64,000 bases of DNA from Acanthopleura granulata. Its lineage: Eukaryota > Mollusca > Polyplacophora > Chitonida > Chitonidae. Where the stretch lies: assembly GCA_016165875.1 (NCBI GenBank), contig JABBOT010000002.1:37351868-37415867 (forward strand). The letters are read 5' to 3'. Below are positions 46,961 to 58,519 of the stretch, one piece after another. Made by a program: the position numbers and the translations under genes. How positions within the stretch are numbered: the first letter of the stretch is position 1; the number at the start of each line of letters is the position of its first letter. The notes below the pieces were generated by a model. It did not search any database. It saw only the letters and a list, made by a program, of their open reading frames with translations, and was not told the DNA's origin.

Positions 46961-47960
46961 GAGGAAGCATCATTTGGAAAGGACGCAAAGGACCTCTTTG
47001 TAACTAGATTGGAAATCGTCGGTGTTGCAGGAGTAAGTTATAATTGTTTTCGTTCAGGAAAAGGGGCTAGATGAATTTGAAGTACAGTTACCATGCAATA
47101 TATCTGTGAAAAATTGGAGTGCTGTGAGTCATACGTTCTGTTTTATCAGAAAACAAAAGTAAGCTCAAAAGCAGATTTCGTTGTGTATTTAGAACGTTTT
47201 GCTGAGGAAATTCCATTCATGATAAAAAAATTGATTAAATGAGTCAAAATCATTTGTCAAGATTCATTTGTCAAGCTTGAGAATTCTAATATCTTGGGAA
47301 GTGTTTTGTTGGTTCACGCGATGATTTTGGAAGTCGCAAAAAATGAAATAATTTTAGGGCCATCTGAAGCGCATATTCACCACAATAGATCATGGCTTAT
47401 AGATCGCTGCTCCCCATAGTACAGCGGTGACTAGCGCGACTAACAATCCAACTGTCTGTAGATTTCAAGAGTTTGATTTCCATTTGAGCTTTTGTAGTAA
47501 CATGAGTTACGGAGAAAATCATAACATGTGGCAAGAGGCGAGTTCTATTTGTTTTCAGTATGTGAAACTTCATATCAGATGTGTTTATTAGTTCATCTTA
47601 ATAAATGTCCGACAAAGCCCTGGTCCTATATTCACGATATCAGGCAAAATCTGTTTTAAAGAGATATTAGCTGACAAATTATTGTGCAAAAACGACACCG
47701 TGGACTCTAGTGGTTAGTAACGAATATGTTTTTATAGCTGGTCTATTGCACGGCAGGGCCTGTTATATAACAACTTCATCTGCATTCTGGGGTAACCTTT
47801 GCCTCATTCTACAGTAGATTTCTTACTGTAAGAAGGTCGGCCATTGACCTGGTCCGCAGACGGATGATTTCCCATGTAGTTGCAAGGGGTCTTACGTGAG
47901 AATAACAGGCTGGCCAATATTGTCTGTTACATCATTTTATTTTTTAGGCTGAATTTGGCG
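46960..47960. other. C-H spacer, unassigned
   Basis: Nothing recognised. In copy 4, H follows C directly, so this 1 kb is either an insertion here or a deletion there. No target duplication was identified. Confidence 0.4.
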
Positions 47961-48580
47961 TTATAGTTGTTTCGAGAAAGGTAGTGTAATTATTTATTGA
48001 TATGGATCAGCTTGCCCAATTTCAGCTAGTTTTATGCTCGTGTGGATTTACAAGTGCTGGCACACGCTGACAACCACATCAATAGTCTATTGAGGTGCTT
48101 TCTAACGGCCCTAGCAAAGCATTCCTATCCTGTTGAAAAGCTTCAGTCTTTTAACTTATGTTGCTTGGGGAACTATACATACAGCTGTCTGCGAAAATGC
48201 AAAGGAAAAGACTTGGTAATAGAGCTTTATTATCCTGCAAAGGGACGAGAAAAAGGATGTACACTTTTCTATTTAGCCAGGAAATGGCTGTGAAAAGTGT
48301 GCGTAATATTTTGTCACCCACTTGTCTCGTCTCACAATAGTACATTCCTGTCGCACAAACACTCCGGTAGTCCGGTCGTAGTTATATTGCTTCAATTTAC
48401 TGGGATACTTTGCTCGAGTATCTCTAGGTTTGTTCATAGTAAAACTCTAATAGAGTTTTTCGCACACTTTTAGATAGTTACCTTTTGATGCATGGGGACA
48501 ATCCTATGTGCATGATTTGGACATCTCGAGGTAATGATCTGGAATTAACAAAAGAGTATCAAGCAGGGACAAAATAGCTT
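47960..48580 (+). repeat. Module H, copy 2
   Basis: 'gttgtttcgagaaaggtagt', 'tgatatggatcagcttgccc', 'ctttctaacggccctagc', 'cacaatagtacattcctgtc' and 'tagttaccttttgatgcatg'. The 83-codon frame at 48.04 kb is not kept in copy 1. Confidence 0.85.
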
Positions 48581-48589
48581 GCTTCAGTT

Positions 48590-48900
48590 GAAAACAGCTA
48601 GGGACTTGCCGGTAACCAGAAAAATGATAAGGAACCGTGCGGTGAATACTAGCCATCAACAGGTATTTCTCGGAGGGAGGAAGAGAGCAAAATTTAAATT
48701 TGACCTCCTAACCCTGCATTCGTTGATCGCAACATCGGCGGATAACCGCGAAGAGATTACCTTTAAAGCGCATGTATTAAAAGTGAGGGGTGTAATTTAA
48801 GAAATGTATTTTTTATAGGTACGCTACATGGTACCTCTTTTCTCTAATAAACTTTCTTCAGGAAGAGAATTTTTTCTCCCAGTTGAACTGAATTTTCCTC
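48590..48900 (+). repeat. Module K (end) and G, copy 5
   Basis: 'gaatactagccatcaacagg', 'cctgcattcgttgatcgcaa', 'catcggcggataaccgcgaa' and 'catgtattaaaagtgagggg', then 'gctacatggtacctctttt'. This is a second K-G run only about 3.6 kb after copy 4. Confidence 0.78.
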
Positions 48901-49149
48901 TTAAGTTATGCTCCTGGATGAGATTGAACACGTTCCCTGTTACCCAAAATGAGTTCGAATTTTTGCAAGATCTTAACACACTTTGCTGAAACCTAATTTT
49001 GCAGAGTTCAGGCTTTGGCGCGCCTCACGCTACTAACATTACCTTGTATATGTTTCGTCATAGTACGATGCCATTTCATACATGCTCAGTGCTGTCTGAA
49101 TCAGATCAGACCAGATCTTCTCCACACTTTTCCTCGGATATAACGTTTT

Positions 49150-49580
49150 TAGTTAACCCAAGGTGTGAGAAATCAGTAGAGCGGAGGTGGGGTGGATGGG
49201 GGGGGGGGGCAAGTGAAGGGGGTGGGGGGCGCGCGTTGAGGCCCAATGAAGTGAGAGTGTAGACATGCAGTGAAATGGAAGTGTGGGCGTGCAATGAATG
49301 AGAATTGTGGACTTCCAATGAAGTGGGAATTTGGACGTGTGGAGAAGTGGGCGTGCGACATCTAGTAATGTGGGAATGTTGACATGCGAACATCCGGTAA
49401 AGTGGGATTGTGGACGCACAGTGACGTGGGAGTGTGGACGCACAGTGATGTGGGAGAGTGGACTTACAGTGAAGAGGTTGTGTGGCCGGACAGTGCAAAG
49501 GGAGTGTGGACGTACAATGAAGCGGTTGTGTGGATGTCCAGTGAATCAGTGATGTGGACAACAGTAAAGAGGTAGTGTGA
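49150..49580 (+). repeat. Module N: 24-bp minisatellite, array 3 (longest), with G-rich head
   Basis: Starts with a G-rich run (49,190-49,230) and continues as about 14 degenerate 24-bp units such as 'gtggacgcacagtgacgtgg'. The period is a multiple of three, so several frames stay open: a 151-codon minus-strand frame and two plus-strand frames with eight-residue repeats. These are artefacts of the unit length. Confidence 0.88.
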
Positions 49581-49639
49581 AAGTCAAAGTGTGTTAGTCA
49601 ATGCAAATTAAGTGGCTTTCACTAAATCTTCACATTGTG

Positions 49640-50165
49640 GATACAAATCTCTAACCGCCATTCCACTTCCTTACGTAATATTTCCCACTAACTTCTTATC
49701 CGAATTTGGAAAAACAAACACGTTACGAAGGACACATGTTTTTTTCGCAGAACACTGTGTCGATTCAATGGAAAAGCTGAGTTTGTGTTTTTGCAAAGAA
49801 AAAGCACCATATCAACCCATATCATTGCACTCCAAGGCTGGTGTCGATAATCGGATTTGCCCGTTCAAACACATCCCCATTATCACACATGTTCCGCGTG
49901 GTTCTTAAATATCATCTCTACCGTTCACATGTTCTCAGAGAACAACCATTAGACGGAAATCACTGTTGACAGGAAGAAGAGTAAAAAAGTACGCCCTATT
50001 TCATAAGAACAAATATGCAAAAACTGGAAGTCACTCACAAATGAATGTGGACTGGCCTTTAGAACATGCGTCCGAGGTTATGCGTAAAAAGACTATTTCT
50101 AAAGCAAAGCGATCAAGACATGATATTAGTATTTGGATTTAAGGATCCAACAATGACACTCATTA
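49640..50165 (+). repeat. Module M, copy 4
   Basis: 'catcattgcactccaaggct', 'gataatcggatttgcccgtt', 'gttcacatgttctcagagaa', 'gacggaaatcactgttgaca' and 'gatattagtatttggattta'. Intact across both LINE target positions. Confidence 0.82.
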
Positions 50166-50199
50166 TTAACGAGACAAAAAATCTTCCCTGATTATACTG

Positions 50200-50880
50200 G
50201 CCTTATTCATTACTTATTCATCCCAGACCGAGACACAATGTGTGCATAGCTGAGGGATTCTAACGTTGTTACAGAAAAAAATGTTGACTCACGTTGATGC
50301 TTAGTGAATAATTACATTGTGGAAGACATGGAATAAGGCCTTTTTTTGCAAGATTGTGCACAAATTGAAAGAGTCTCTCGTGCTAATTAAAGGTTAAACG
50401 CAACGATTCTTTGCTCTGGTGGGCGAACGTAAGAAAAATCAGCTGGTGATATTAGCTTCACAGACCTGTGCATCCAGGCGCAGAAAAACCTACATCTGCG
50501 ATCATCGGGTGCTGTTTGTGGTACTAACACGTCGAATAGTCTAACGATAGGAGGACAAGCGTTATTTCACGCCGCTTGTGGACTTAAGACATGTCGCGCC
50601 ATATAAACGCGTTTATAAAATAATGTCGGACCGCACACGGCTATAGTCAGCCATACAGGATACAGAGCCTTATCATGGGTTTTGTCCTAACAAAGACCGA
50701 TGGTTTCCTCCCTTGTCCCGTTCCTTGCTCACCACCATTATTTAGGGGGAATATCCATGAGTATCGGGGAAACTCCACTTAAATAAAATAACTTGTGTGA
50801 AACCATTTGATTGTGGAAAATGACAACGGTAATTACGCGTATGGGTGGAGAAATTATAGGGACTGGCGGCCACCCAGCCT
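50200..50880 (+). repeat. Module E, copy 3
   Basis: 'acaatgtgtgcatagctgag', 'gtggaagacatggaataagg', 'cgtcgaatagtctaacgata', 'catgtcgcgccatataaacg' and 'ccaccattatttaggggg'. Confidence 0.82.
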
Positions 50881-50949
50881 TTGCAAGGTACCTGCGTGAT
50901 AACCTAGATATGACTTTGCAAGGTACCTGCGTGATAACCTAGATATGAC
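50880..50949 (+). repeat. Perfect 35-bp tandem duplication
   Basis: Unit beginning 'tttgcaaggtacctgcgtga' occurs at 50,880-50,914 and again, unchanged, at 50,915-50,949. It is the most recent tandem event visible, and could also be an assembly artefact. Confidence 0.95.
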
Positions 50950-51129
50950 TTTGAAACATAAATTAAATGTGATTGAACCAGACGATGTCAAGCTACATCT
51001 GTCATAAATATATTGCCTTTCAGCAAGAAATTTTGCACTACACGCTAGAGAAACGGACAAAATGCCAGTCTTACTGGTGTGTGATATTGTTGAATTTAAA
51101 AGACACTATTTTGACATACACTTAATTTT

Positions 51130-51650
51130 AAACTACATCAAGCATGTAACAAACAAAAATAATAAGCAATTATGGATAAAAGAAAAGACACCTTATGGAG
51201 ACTTTCAGTAAAATCCGAGACATGAAGAGTCCCAGGAGATAACCGAATCGAACTGGATTTTCCTTTGATATTTGTTTTGAAAATCTCAGGCAGTTGTGCA
51301 ATTATATAACTGAAATATATGCAATATGCGAGAAACAGATGCCACTGTATATTTATCTGCATATTTTATAATATTTCTGACTTTCAGGTTATCCATGAAT
51401 GAACAGAAGTGTAAAGAGATCCAGTCTAATTCAGTAACTGTGTAATGTCAACCGAGGTGACTGCTGGTCTTCTGTAACTCAATGACTAAACTAAAAACGG
51501 CTTTCAAATTTAGACACACACATTGCTTTGAAGCTGATGATTTTACCTGCAAGTGTTTCTTCGATGTTCCTTTCATATTTCTATACACTGACAAAAACCA
51601 TACCTAGTTATAGTTAATGTAACACGTAAAACATTTAACAACTAGACAAA
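51130..51650 (+). repeat. Module R, copy 2
   Basis: 'catcaagcatgtaacaaac', 'agtaaaatccgagacatgaa', 'gtgcaattatataactgaaa' and 'gatccagtctaattcagtaa', matching copies 1 and 3. The 74-codon minus-strand frame is not conserved. Confidence 0.8.
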
Positions 51651-52379
51651 GGTGGAAACCCAACTAAGACAACACTTCACCCCAGACAATTTCCGTCACA
51701 ACACTGGAGAAGAGTAGACAGTAGTATTAAGTAGTATTAATGGTTTTTGTACTTGTGGGTGGCATGGCTAGAAAGAGCACCGGGAGAATTCCACAAATTC
51801 CATCTTTACACAGACGTGTAATCGCAACAATTCATAGGTTACCGGAATTACTTACAACTGACAATGGGCCAAAGACAGTATGAATTTCGAAAAAATAAAT
51901 GAAATTCGACACGTAACTTCGGTTCTTTGTCATCCTTTATAAAATGGTAAACAGGGGATCAAGAAATTATGTGGAGACAATCTTCCGATCTTCTGATGAA
52001 TTGAAGATTGAGATCTAAAATGGTTACGCTCCAGTCTTTTTGAAAAGTTTGTAAAGAAACAGCATGACATGAAAATAAATCATTTTCGAGAACATAAATG
52101 TCTGAAAGTAACGGTCAGTTTACCAGCAATAACATTCAAATATGACAGTTAGTATAAGGGTGATGTTCACTGCATGAAAGCCGTATCAAAAATGTACAAC
52201 TCCACACATGACAGCAGGTTTACCACGTGATTCTCCATTTATTCCGGCAACACTTAATTTTAATGGAACAGTCATGTTGCCTTCGTAGGAAACAAGCAGA
52301 GTAAGAAAGAGAGAAGGCAGAGGCTAATACTGGATATCGTTATTTCCCTTCAGCTAGACTACACAGGTTCTACAAAACA

Positions 52380-53625
52380 AAGGAAAGTCCTAGTACAAAT
52401 ACACTGATGTATGTATGCAGCATAGCCCACAGACGGCAGAATGAATATTGATAGAGCCATCTCCGGAAGGGTTAACTCACTTAGTCAAATCATTTGCTAA
52501 GATAATTGGGGCTTGACATTAATGGGAAGTATATTTGCATAATGTAATGACGTACAGACGTGTGCATGTTTGGGTAGGATTTCCCGCCCTATCCTCAGAA
52601 TGAGAAAACAGGCGCCACTTTGACACCCAAACATACTAACACAAAAAGGTCGCCCACCTCTCCGAACACAACACTGGAACAGGGCGACGGGATACGTCAT
52701 CAGTCCCGTGGAAGAACGTTCCTGGGCACAACTATAAATTAATGCCATCTCACCAAACTCTGTGCCAAAATTAATAGAATAGATAAATGAAACTTTGGCT
52801 CCAATCAGCTCATTGGACTTTATGCACAGATCAGTGAAAATCACGATGTCGCAGACACAGAGACGATTAGCATTGCGCAAATAGTGGTTTCTGCAGAATC
52901 GCTATAGCAAATGTCACTGAGATGAGAGTAACTTAATACTGAGCCTTGGGCTTTTGTCCATCTCGTCTGAAAAACACAGGATTAACAGGTAGTGTTCACG
53001 GTATCTAAAGCCCTCTAGAGAACATCTTAGAAAAAAGTGCAGTTCGAAACATCGGTGACATGTGGTAATTCTGCGACAGCCTTCCACATTACAAGCGTGG
53101 CGTTATGTTTATAATAAGCCTGCAATAAATATTGTTTACTAATATAAGCCCATACACTGGTGACCGTATGTTTAAAAGCACTCCTTTGTATATATTATAT
53201 TACCAGTGCCAAAGAGAAGAGATCCATAATCCTTAACGACCCTCATGGTTATACATTGCTGCCGTTACCGCTCATTATACATTGGATTTGGACTGTAGGG
53301 ATCACTTAAAGGATCATTTACAGGTGCTAGGTTTAATTTGAAAATAATACATTATTCATATGGGGGTTGAAAAGACACACATTATGTCATGATGTGCAAC
53401 GGCAAACATTTTGGTTGGCCTCAAGCTTTATCGATTTTTTTCTTTTTTGTTTTATCGAGAGAGTTCAGTGTACTCGCAGTTAATTATTACGAGAGGGAAG
53501 GAGAAGGGAAGTTGATTAGGATATGCAACCTGCACGCTTTTTTATGTTAGAGAATCTACAGGGCGAAAAACTTTGTTATTCTCAGGAACATACACTGTTC
53601 CTGGTACCATAAAAGCCATCAGATG
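52380..53625 (+). repeat. Module S, copy 2
   Basis: Longest S copy; matches copy 1 from 'cacagacggcagaatgaat' to 'acactgttcctggtaccat'. The 127-codon minus-strand frame (52,497-52,880) is specific to this copy: copy 1 has stops and a length change in that frame. Confidence 0.85.
52487..52583 (+). promoter_or_regulatory. Highly conserved S core with octamer and CRE-like sites, copy 2
   Basis: Two mismatches in 97 bases to 16,085-16,181. Octamer ATTTGCAT at 52,533-52,540, CRE-like 'atgacgtac' just downstream. Copy 3 (about 59,690-59,769) keeps the spacing but has lost both exact motifs ('atttccat', 'ataacgtt'). Confidence 0.5.
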
Positions 53626-53629
53626 CACA

Positions 53630-54235
53630 AAGCTGTGTTATTAAGCTAAACACTTAATACCCCGGAAAGCGTTGACAGTTGCACGGTACCAGACATTAAC
53701 ATTCCGTGCTGAATTTTCTGTTGCAGATTTAGTGGGCCGTGACTAAGCTACAAAAAGAAAGAACAAACACGCAACATGTCCAGAGAAGTTTCTATTGAGG
53801 CAATGTCCGTTGTAGTTCATGGCATGCATCAATTAATTTTGTCTTACAAATTACAGTATCACGTATGTACATGTACTGTATGGCTAACGGGTTAAAAACG
53901 GAAGGCCTGTGTATTTGACAAGTCCAACGTTGACTGTGAAACGTCGCCTATTTTACGTTTACTTGAAAAGCTACTGTCACTTTAAAATACAAACAAAGAC
54001 ATTCACTCACGTATAGGGCTTTTAGTGATTTTTTTTACAATATACAATGAATAAAAATCTAAATTTTGGCAACCATGTAAAAAAATCTCTCCTGCAGCTT
54101 GCATGGAATTTCGAACGTATTTATATTGGACAATGGAAGGCTTTACAAGTAGCTATTAAATATTGATGTAAATGTACCAAATCGTGTAGCAATTACAAAA
54201 GTTATTCATTTCATGGAATTTCGATGGAGTGAACA
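53630..54235. other. S-A spacer, unassigned
   Basis: No feature recognised. Confidence 0.3.
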
Positions 54236-54518
54236 AACTGTTAGATTTATTTATTTATTTATTTGATTGGTGTTTTACACCACACTTAAGAATATTCCAC
54301 TTACACCACGGCGGCCAGCATTATGGTGGGAAGAAACCGTACACAGTCCGGCGGAAATCCATGACCATCCGTAGTTTACTGGCAGACCTTCCCACGGAGA
54401 GGAAGACAGCATGAGCTGGACTTGAAATCACAGCGACCGCAGTGGTGGGAGGCTTCTGGGTCATTGCGCTGTGCCAGCGCGCTAACTGACAGCCACGGGG
54501 GCCCCGCGAACTGTTAGA
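54236..54518 (-). mobile_element. Family-1 SINE with 10-bp target duplication
   Basis: Minus-strand element with (aata)n at 54,246-54,263 and head near 54,500. 'aactgttaga' is duplicated at 54,236-54,245 and 54,509-54,518. It is relatively well preserved, so it is one of the younger insertions. Confidence 0.93.
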
Positions 54519-54559
54519 ACATTGCTGGAAACTTCTCATTAATACCTAGTTTGAACTTT

Positions 54560-55060
54560 TACACCATGGACTATAAGTTTCTGGTTTTTCTCTTAATTAG
54601 GAGCGTCAATACCATAGTAAATTTATCTAAGCACTGAATGCGCAATGTTAAGGACAATATCGATCGCATGATAGGCCAAAAAATCGGACCGTGTAATTTA
54701 ATCTTTGGATTATCTTATGTTGGACTTTGTATGTGAGATAAGGGCAAAATCTTCCAACTTATGACTTGCTTGTGCAAGTTGATCGATATGTCAATATGAG
54801 GTATAGTGACTGATGGCTATTCCATTGTGGCCGCTATTTTTGAATAATAAAGTCATTTTATCGACATAAAACAGGGTTGCGTCCTTTTTAGCCTGATCGA
54901 TGTCCTTTTTATACAGCTTGTGAAATGAAGCGAGAAAATAATTAGCCATGGTTAGTGAACCGAGGTGTTTTATGATTTGTAACATCCCTGTTCTTTTTCT
55001 GTCCGAACCTCCTATTAAGTCATCATTTCATCAATAAAAGTTGTACAGGTTACAATTATG
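54560..55060 (+). repeat. Module A, copy 5
   Basis: 'gttgatcgatatgtcaatat', 'tgactgatggctattccatt', 'gtcattttatcgacataaaa', 'gataattagccatggttagt' and 'tatgatttgtaacatccc'. Confidence 0.78.
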
Positions 55061-55489
55061 TGATATGTGTAAATTATGTAAAGCGCTTGAATTCGGCCCT
55101 TCACAGCGCCAATGTGTCTTTTTTCTTTTGAGTGTGTGAAGACATTTTGTTCTCTATGGATAGAATGAAGGACTCGCCATGTATTCCATGATTTTAGCGA
55201 AACAGCCCCGAACTCTATCAAGGTTTATTTCGTACAACTATTGCATGTTCCATGTGAAAAGAAATTGCTGTCCCCATGTAAACCAGACTCTGAGCAAGAT
55301 CAATGATCCTCAGATGTAGGCAAAGATCTTTACCATGATACATGCCGAAATTATTATTCAAATAAAAAAGGGGGAAATAGAAATATGGAGAAAATCACAA
55401 GCCGTTGCAAGGCTAATGATGTCTTGAGAGGAATGATCGAAGTTCTTCGGAGAAATGCGAGCGAGGAGGAACCTGCATTATGGCTGACC

Positions 55490-55960
55490 AAGTTTTGTAG
55501 TGAACAATGTCCAAGGACGCTGTGATAGAGTGCAGATACACTTGTTATATATAGTGTGAATGTGCCAGCAAAATATAGGCAATAAGCAGTTTTATTTTAC
55601 TGATTTCTGCTTACAATGATTGGTATTGACACGTTGATTTATTATATCAGAAGAGACAGTGAGTATTTCATTCTACAACACACAAGGAGTAAAGTTACTT
55701 GCATTAGAAAGGCAACGTGAATGTATTTTGAAAAAAGTTTCTAAAAATAACGTTTTTGAAAGATTTATAACGTTCTCTCTCGTTAACTCTATTTAACCGT
55801 AAACGGAAATATCTTTATATTTTAACAAATTCAGAGGGAATCCGATTTTCTCCAAAGAAGTGTGATAGACATTCCGACGGATATAATGATTTCCTGAAGT
55901 ACCTTTCAACAAGTAACAAATAAGGGCAATTTCTCAGGCTGACTTATTCCGGTCAGCGCC
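55490..55960 (+). repeat. Module F, copy
   Basis: 'ttgttatatatagtgtgaa', 'atgattggtattgacac', 'gaaagatttataacgttc' and 'gaagtacctttcaacaagta' correspond to F at 34.2-34.6 and 44.2-44.6 kb with more divergence. Confidence 0.6.
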
Positions 55961-55989
55961 CTGTTCCAAGATCCATACTATAATCGGCA

Positions 55990-56480
55990 TTCTTTCGACT
56001 TAACTAGTCAATAACAACGTGTCTAAGTTTAAAAGACAGCAGCAGATGCAGTGTGACATTTGGCAAAATGTTAATACGTACCCAGTGAATTGCTGCCTCC
56101 TGTCATCTACAAGCCCAAAGTAAGCTCACAAGAGGGCTAACAAATACCCAGAGAGAAGCAGCTTTGTGATGAACTTTGACGGGCAAGAAATTCTCGGTCT
56201 CTTCCAAACACCCTTCCCAGGCATTTCAATCAGCCAAAAGAAACAGATCCGTGCTGTGAATAACAGACAATGGCATTTCTTAAAGATTAAGGAAGTGAAG
56301 AGAAATCGGATTTGACCTCTTGAGCCTGCGTTCGTGGATGGCAACATCAGCGGATAATCTTACAGAGATTAAATGCAAAGGTCATCTAATAAATGTAAAG
56401 GCTGGGAGTTAAGTGATGTTTTATGTAGACACTCTACGTGATATCCTTTTTCATGTGTCCATGATGCATCGGCAAACTTC
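55990..56480 (+). repeat. Modules K and G, copy 6
   Basis: 'gtaagctcacaagagggc', 'agcagctttgtgatgaact', 'caggcatttcaatcagcc', 'cctgcgttcgtggatggc', 'catcagcggataatcttac', then 'agttaagtgatgttttatgt' and 'catgatgcatcggcaaac'. Confidence 0.8.
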
Positions 56481-56489
56481 TTTTTCAAA

Positions 56490-57125
56490 AACAGAGTTTT
56501 TTCAAAGCTGAATTTTCCTCTAAAGCCAATTTTCGCAGATGGCACATTGGTGTTTAGAACGTTCCAAGCTACAGAATTGAATGGATTTTGATTCCTACAG
56601 CATTTGACCATCTTACAGCAACACGTTGAACAAACCAACGTGAAATATGTGTATCTAATTTTCCGCAAACAAAGGTTTCAATGTCTGTGCCAATATCACA
56701 TGACTACATTACTTATCGTCAACTGAAAGATGAAGCTGAGGTTTTTCTTCAGTGATGTGCAATTTACACTGAGAGAAAAGTTTGGATCAACAGACTAAAA
56801 AATCAGAGTTTTTCAACTCAGAATCATTTGACCAAATCGACCAAGTCATTAAAGACTCACATAATTGCCTTGGTGACTCATTGACCATTTAGGAGTCAGT
56901 AAGACAATAATAAGGGTCTTCAGTGACTCAGTCGATCTTTTCATATGACTCAAGTTTTTGAACTGAATTAGCTCTACTGGAAAACTCAGATATTTGAGTG
57001 TGTTGACCGAAACCTGTATCTCAGCGTAATGTGTTTTAGACAGATATTTGTAACAAAGATACACTGGTGCTTCATTCGATAAATTGCTGGAATCGGGGCA
57101 GACGGAAAGACTGCTCTTGTTTTCA
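56490..57125. other. G-M interval, unassigned
   Basis: In the equivalent position, other copies carry the minisatellite N; none is seen here. Two minus-strand frames (99 and 120 codons) cover the area without recognisable motifs; the second includes a Cys-containing stretch but no family match. I leave them out as genes. Confidence 0.35.
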
Positions 57126-57129
57126 TGTA

Positions 57130-57490
57130 ATGAACAACAACCATATTTTATATCAATATATTTCAGCCTAAAACTGTCGTTTGTAATCGGATTTATCTGT
57201 TCAATATACACCTTCTCTTACAGTACATAGTCCACGTGAGTCTGAATGATGTCGTCTCCAGTGTTCTCAAATCTCAGACTACAACCATTAGAGGCAAATC
57301 GTTGCTGATTGCAAGAAAGTAAAAAACAATCACAATTCTATTCTGTAAAAAATATACAAACAGCTCAACGCACTCAGAAATGACCGCAGATATACTTGTG
57401 GCACAAGGTAGACTATTATGTGTAAAAACGAGTATGTGTAGAGAAAAAAAAAACGATAAACGCATGATATTAACATCCATACTCCAGGCC
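57130..57490 (+). repeat. Module M, copy 5
   Basis: 'gtttgtaatcggatttatct', 'gtctccagtgttctcaaatc', 'caaccattagaggcaaatcg' and 'cgcatgatattaacatcc'. Uninterrupted. Confidence 0.72.
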
Positions 57491-57669
57491 TATGACATAT
57501 CAATGGTACAGAAACCTCAACTAATAATTTATCACACCACCCTCATGTATTAATTATTCATTGGGATGCAATACGTGCATAGGCCATGTAACTCTAATTT
57601 TGTCACATATATTGACTGGCATTCAAACATGTAGGCCTACTTATTATTCAATGATTAAAATTATTGAGG

Positions 57670-57832
57670 ACGTTGCATAAATCCACACGTTACTGGCGGG
57701 CCTTCCCATGTACGGCCAGAAGGGAAGCCAGCTTGAGGTGGACTTGAACTCATACCGATCACATTGGTGAGGGGCACGGGGTCATTACGCCGCGTTGGCG
57801 CGCTGATCCCCTCGGCCATGGAAGCCCCCCTT
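57670..57832 (-). mobile_element. Family-1 SINE, head half only
   Basis: 'ggccttcccatgtacggcc', 'gaagccagcttgaggtggac', 'gtcattacgccgcgttggcg' and 'tcggccatggaagccccc' on the minus strand. The body and tail are missing. Confidence 0.8.
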
Positions 57833-57849
57833 ACTATAGTAAGTGGTCC

Positions 57850-58385
57850 GTGACATAGTCGAAGTTATAAATCGTTATTAAAAATAAGCTGCATCAAACA
57901 TGTAATAAGTAAACTGATAAACAAGAAAAGAAACCTTACGGATACTTTTAGTAAAATCCGAGTCCTAGGAGAAACCCGAATTAAATTTGAAGTTCCTTTG
58001 ACATTTGTTTTGAACATATAGGGAAGCTGTGTAATTAAATAACTGAGATGTCTGCAATTCGTAAGAAACAGATTCTAAGCTTTTTTTCTCTCCTTCTGGA
58101 CAATTTAGGGTATATAGCATGATTTGAATCTCTACAAGTGGAACGACATCCAGTCTAATTGTGTAACTCTAAAATGTCAATGAATACGACTATCAGTCTT
58201 CCTTAATTCGATGACGGAACCCTTCAAAGCTAACTTCAAAGGCAGGTAGGCCTACATCTTGCTTTCAAGTTGATGCTTTCCATATAACTGTCGCTTGGAT
58301 GCTACGTACACGACCGACTTGCAATCGGCAAGGCGTAAACTGGCAAACGCCATACCTAGTTTCCGTCAAAGTGAAATATTATACA
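57850..58385 (+). repeat. Module R, copy 3
   Basis: 'catcaaacatgtaataagta', 'agtaaaatccgagtcctagg', 'gtaattaaataactgagatg' and 'gacatccagtctaattgtgt'. It ends at the foldback element. Confidence 0.8.
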
Positions 58386-58393
58386 ATTAGAGC

Positions 58394-58517
58394 ATGTTGC
58401 AGAGAGCAACGTCATGATTTCTTGGTTCGTGCAATCTGATGTACATCGAGCGCACAGCGCGAGGTGCAAATCAGATGTGGAGATCAAGCAAATCATGATG
58501 TTCCTCTCTGCAGCAAG
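58394..58517. repeat. Foldback element (about 124 bp hairpin)
   Basis: Left arm 'gttgcagagagcaacgtcat' with 'gatttcttgg', right arm 'aatcatgatgttcctctctg' with 'cagcaag', which pair along about 30 bases. The centre contains 'gcgcacagcgc'. It is inserted at the end of R copy 3 and absent from R copies 1 and 2. Confidence 0.75.
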
Positions 58518-58519
58518 TA

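Noticed and set aside
49106..49561. 151-codon minus-strand open frame with repeated eight-residue pattern
   Set aside because: It lies wholly in the 24-bp minisatellite; the unit length keeps several frames open on both strands. No start context, domain or conservation of one frame between arrays supports a protein.
52497..52880. 127-codon minus-strand open frame in module S
   Set aside because: Not open in S copies 1 and 3, and no motif recognised.
56849..57211. 120-codon minus-strand open frame
   Set aside because: No motif, hydrophobic pattern or second copy supports it.
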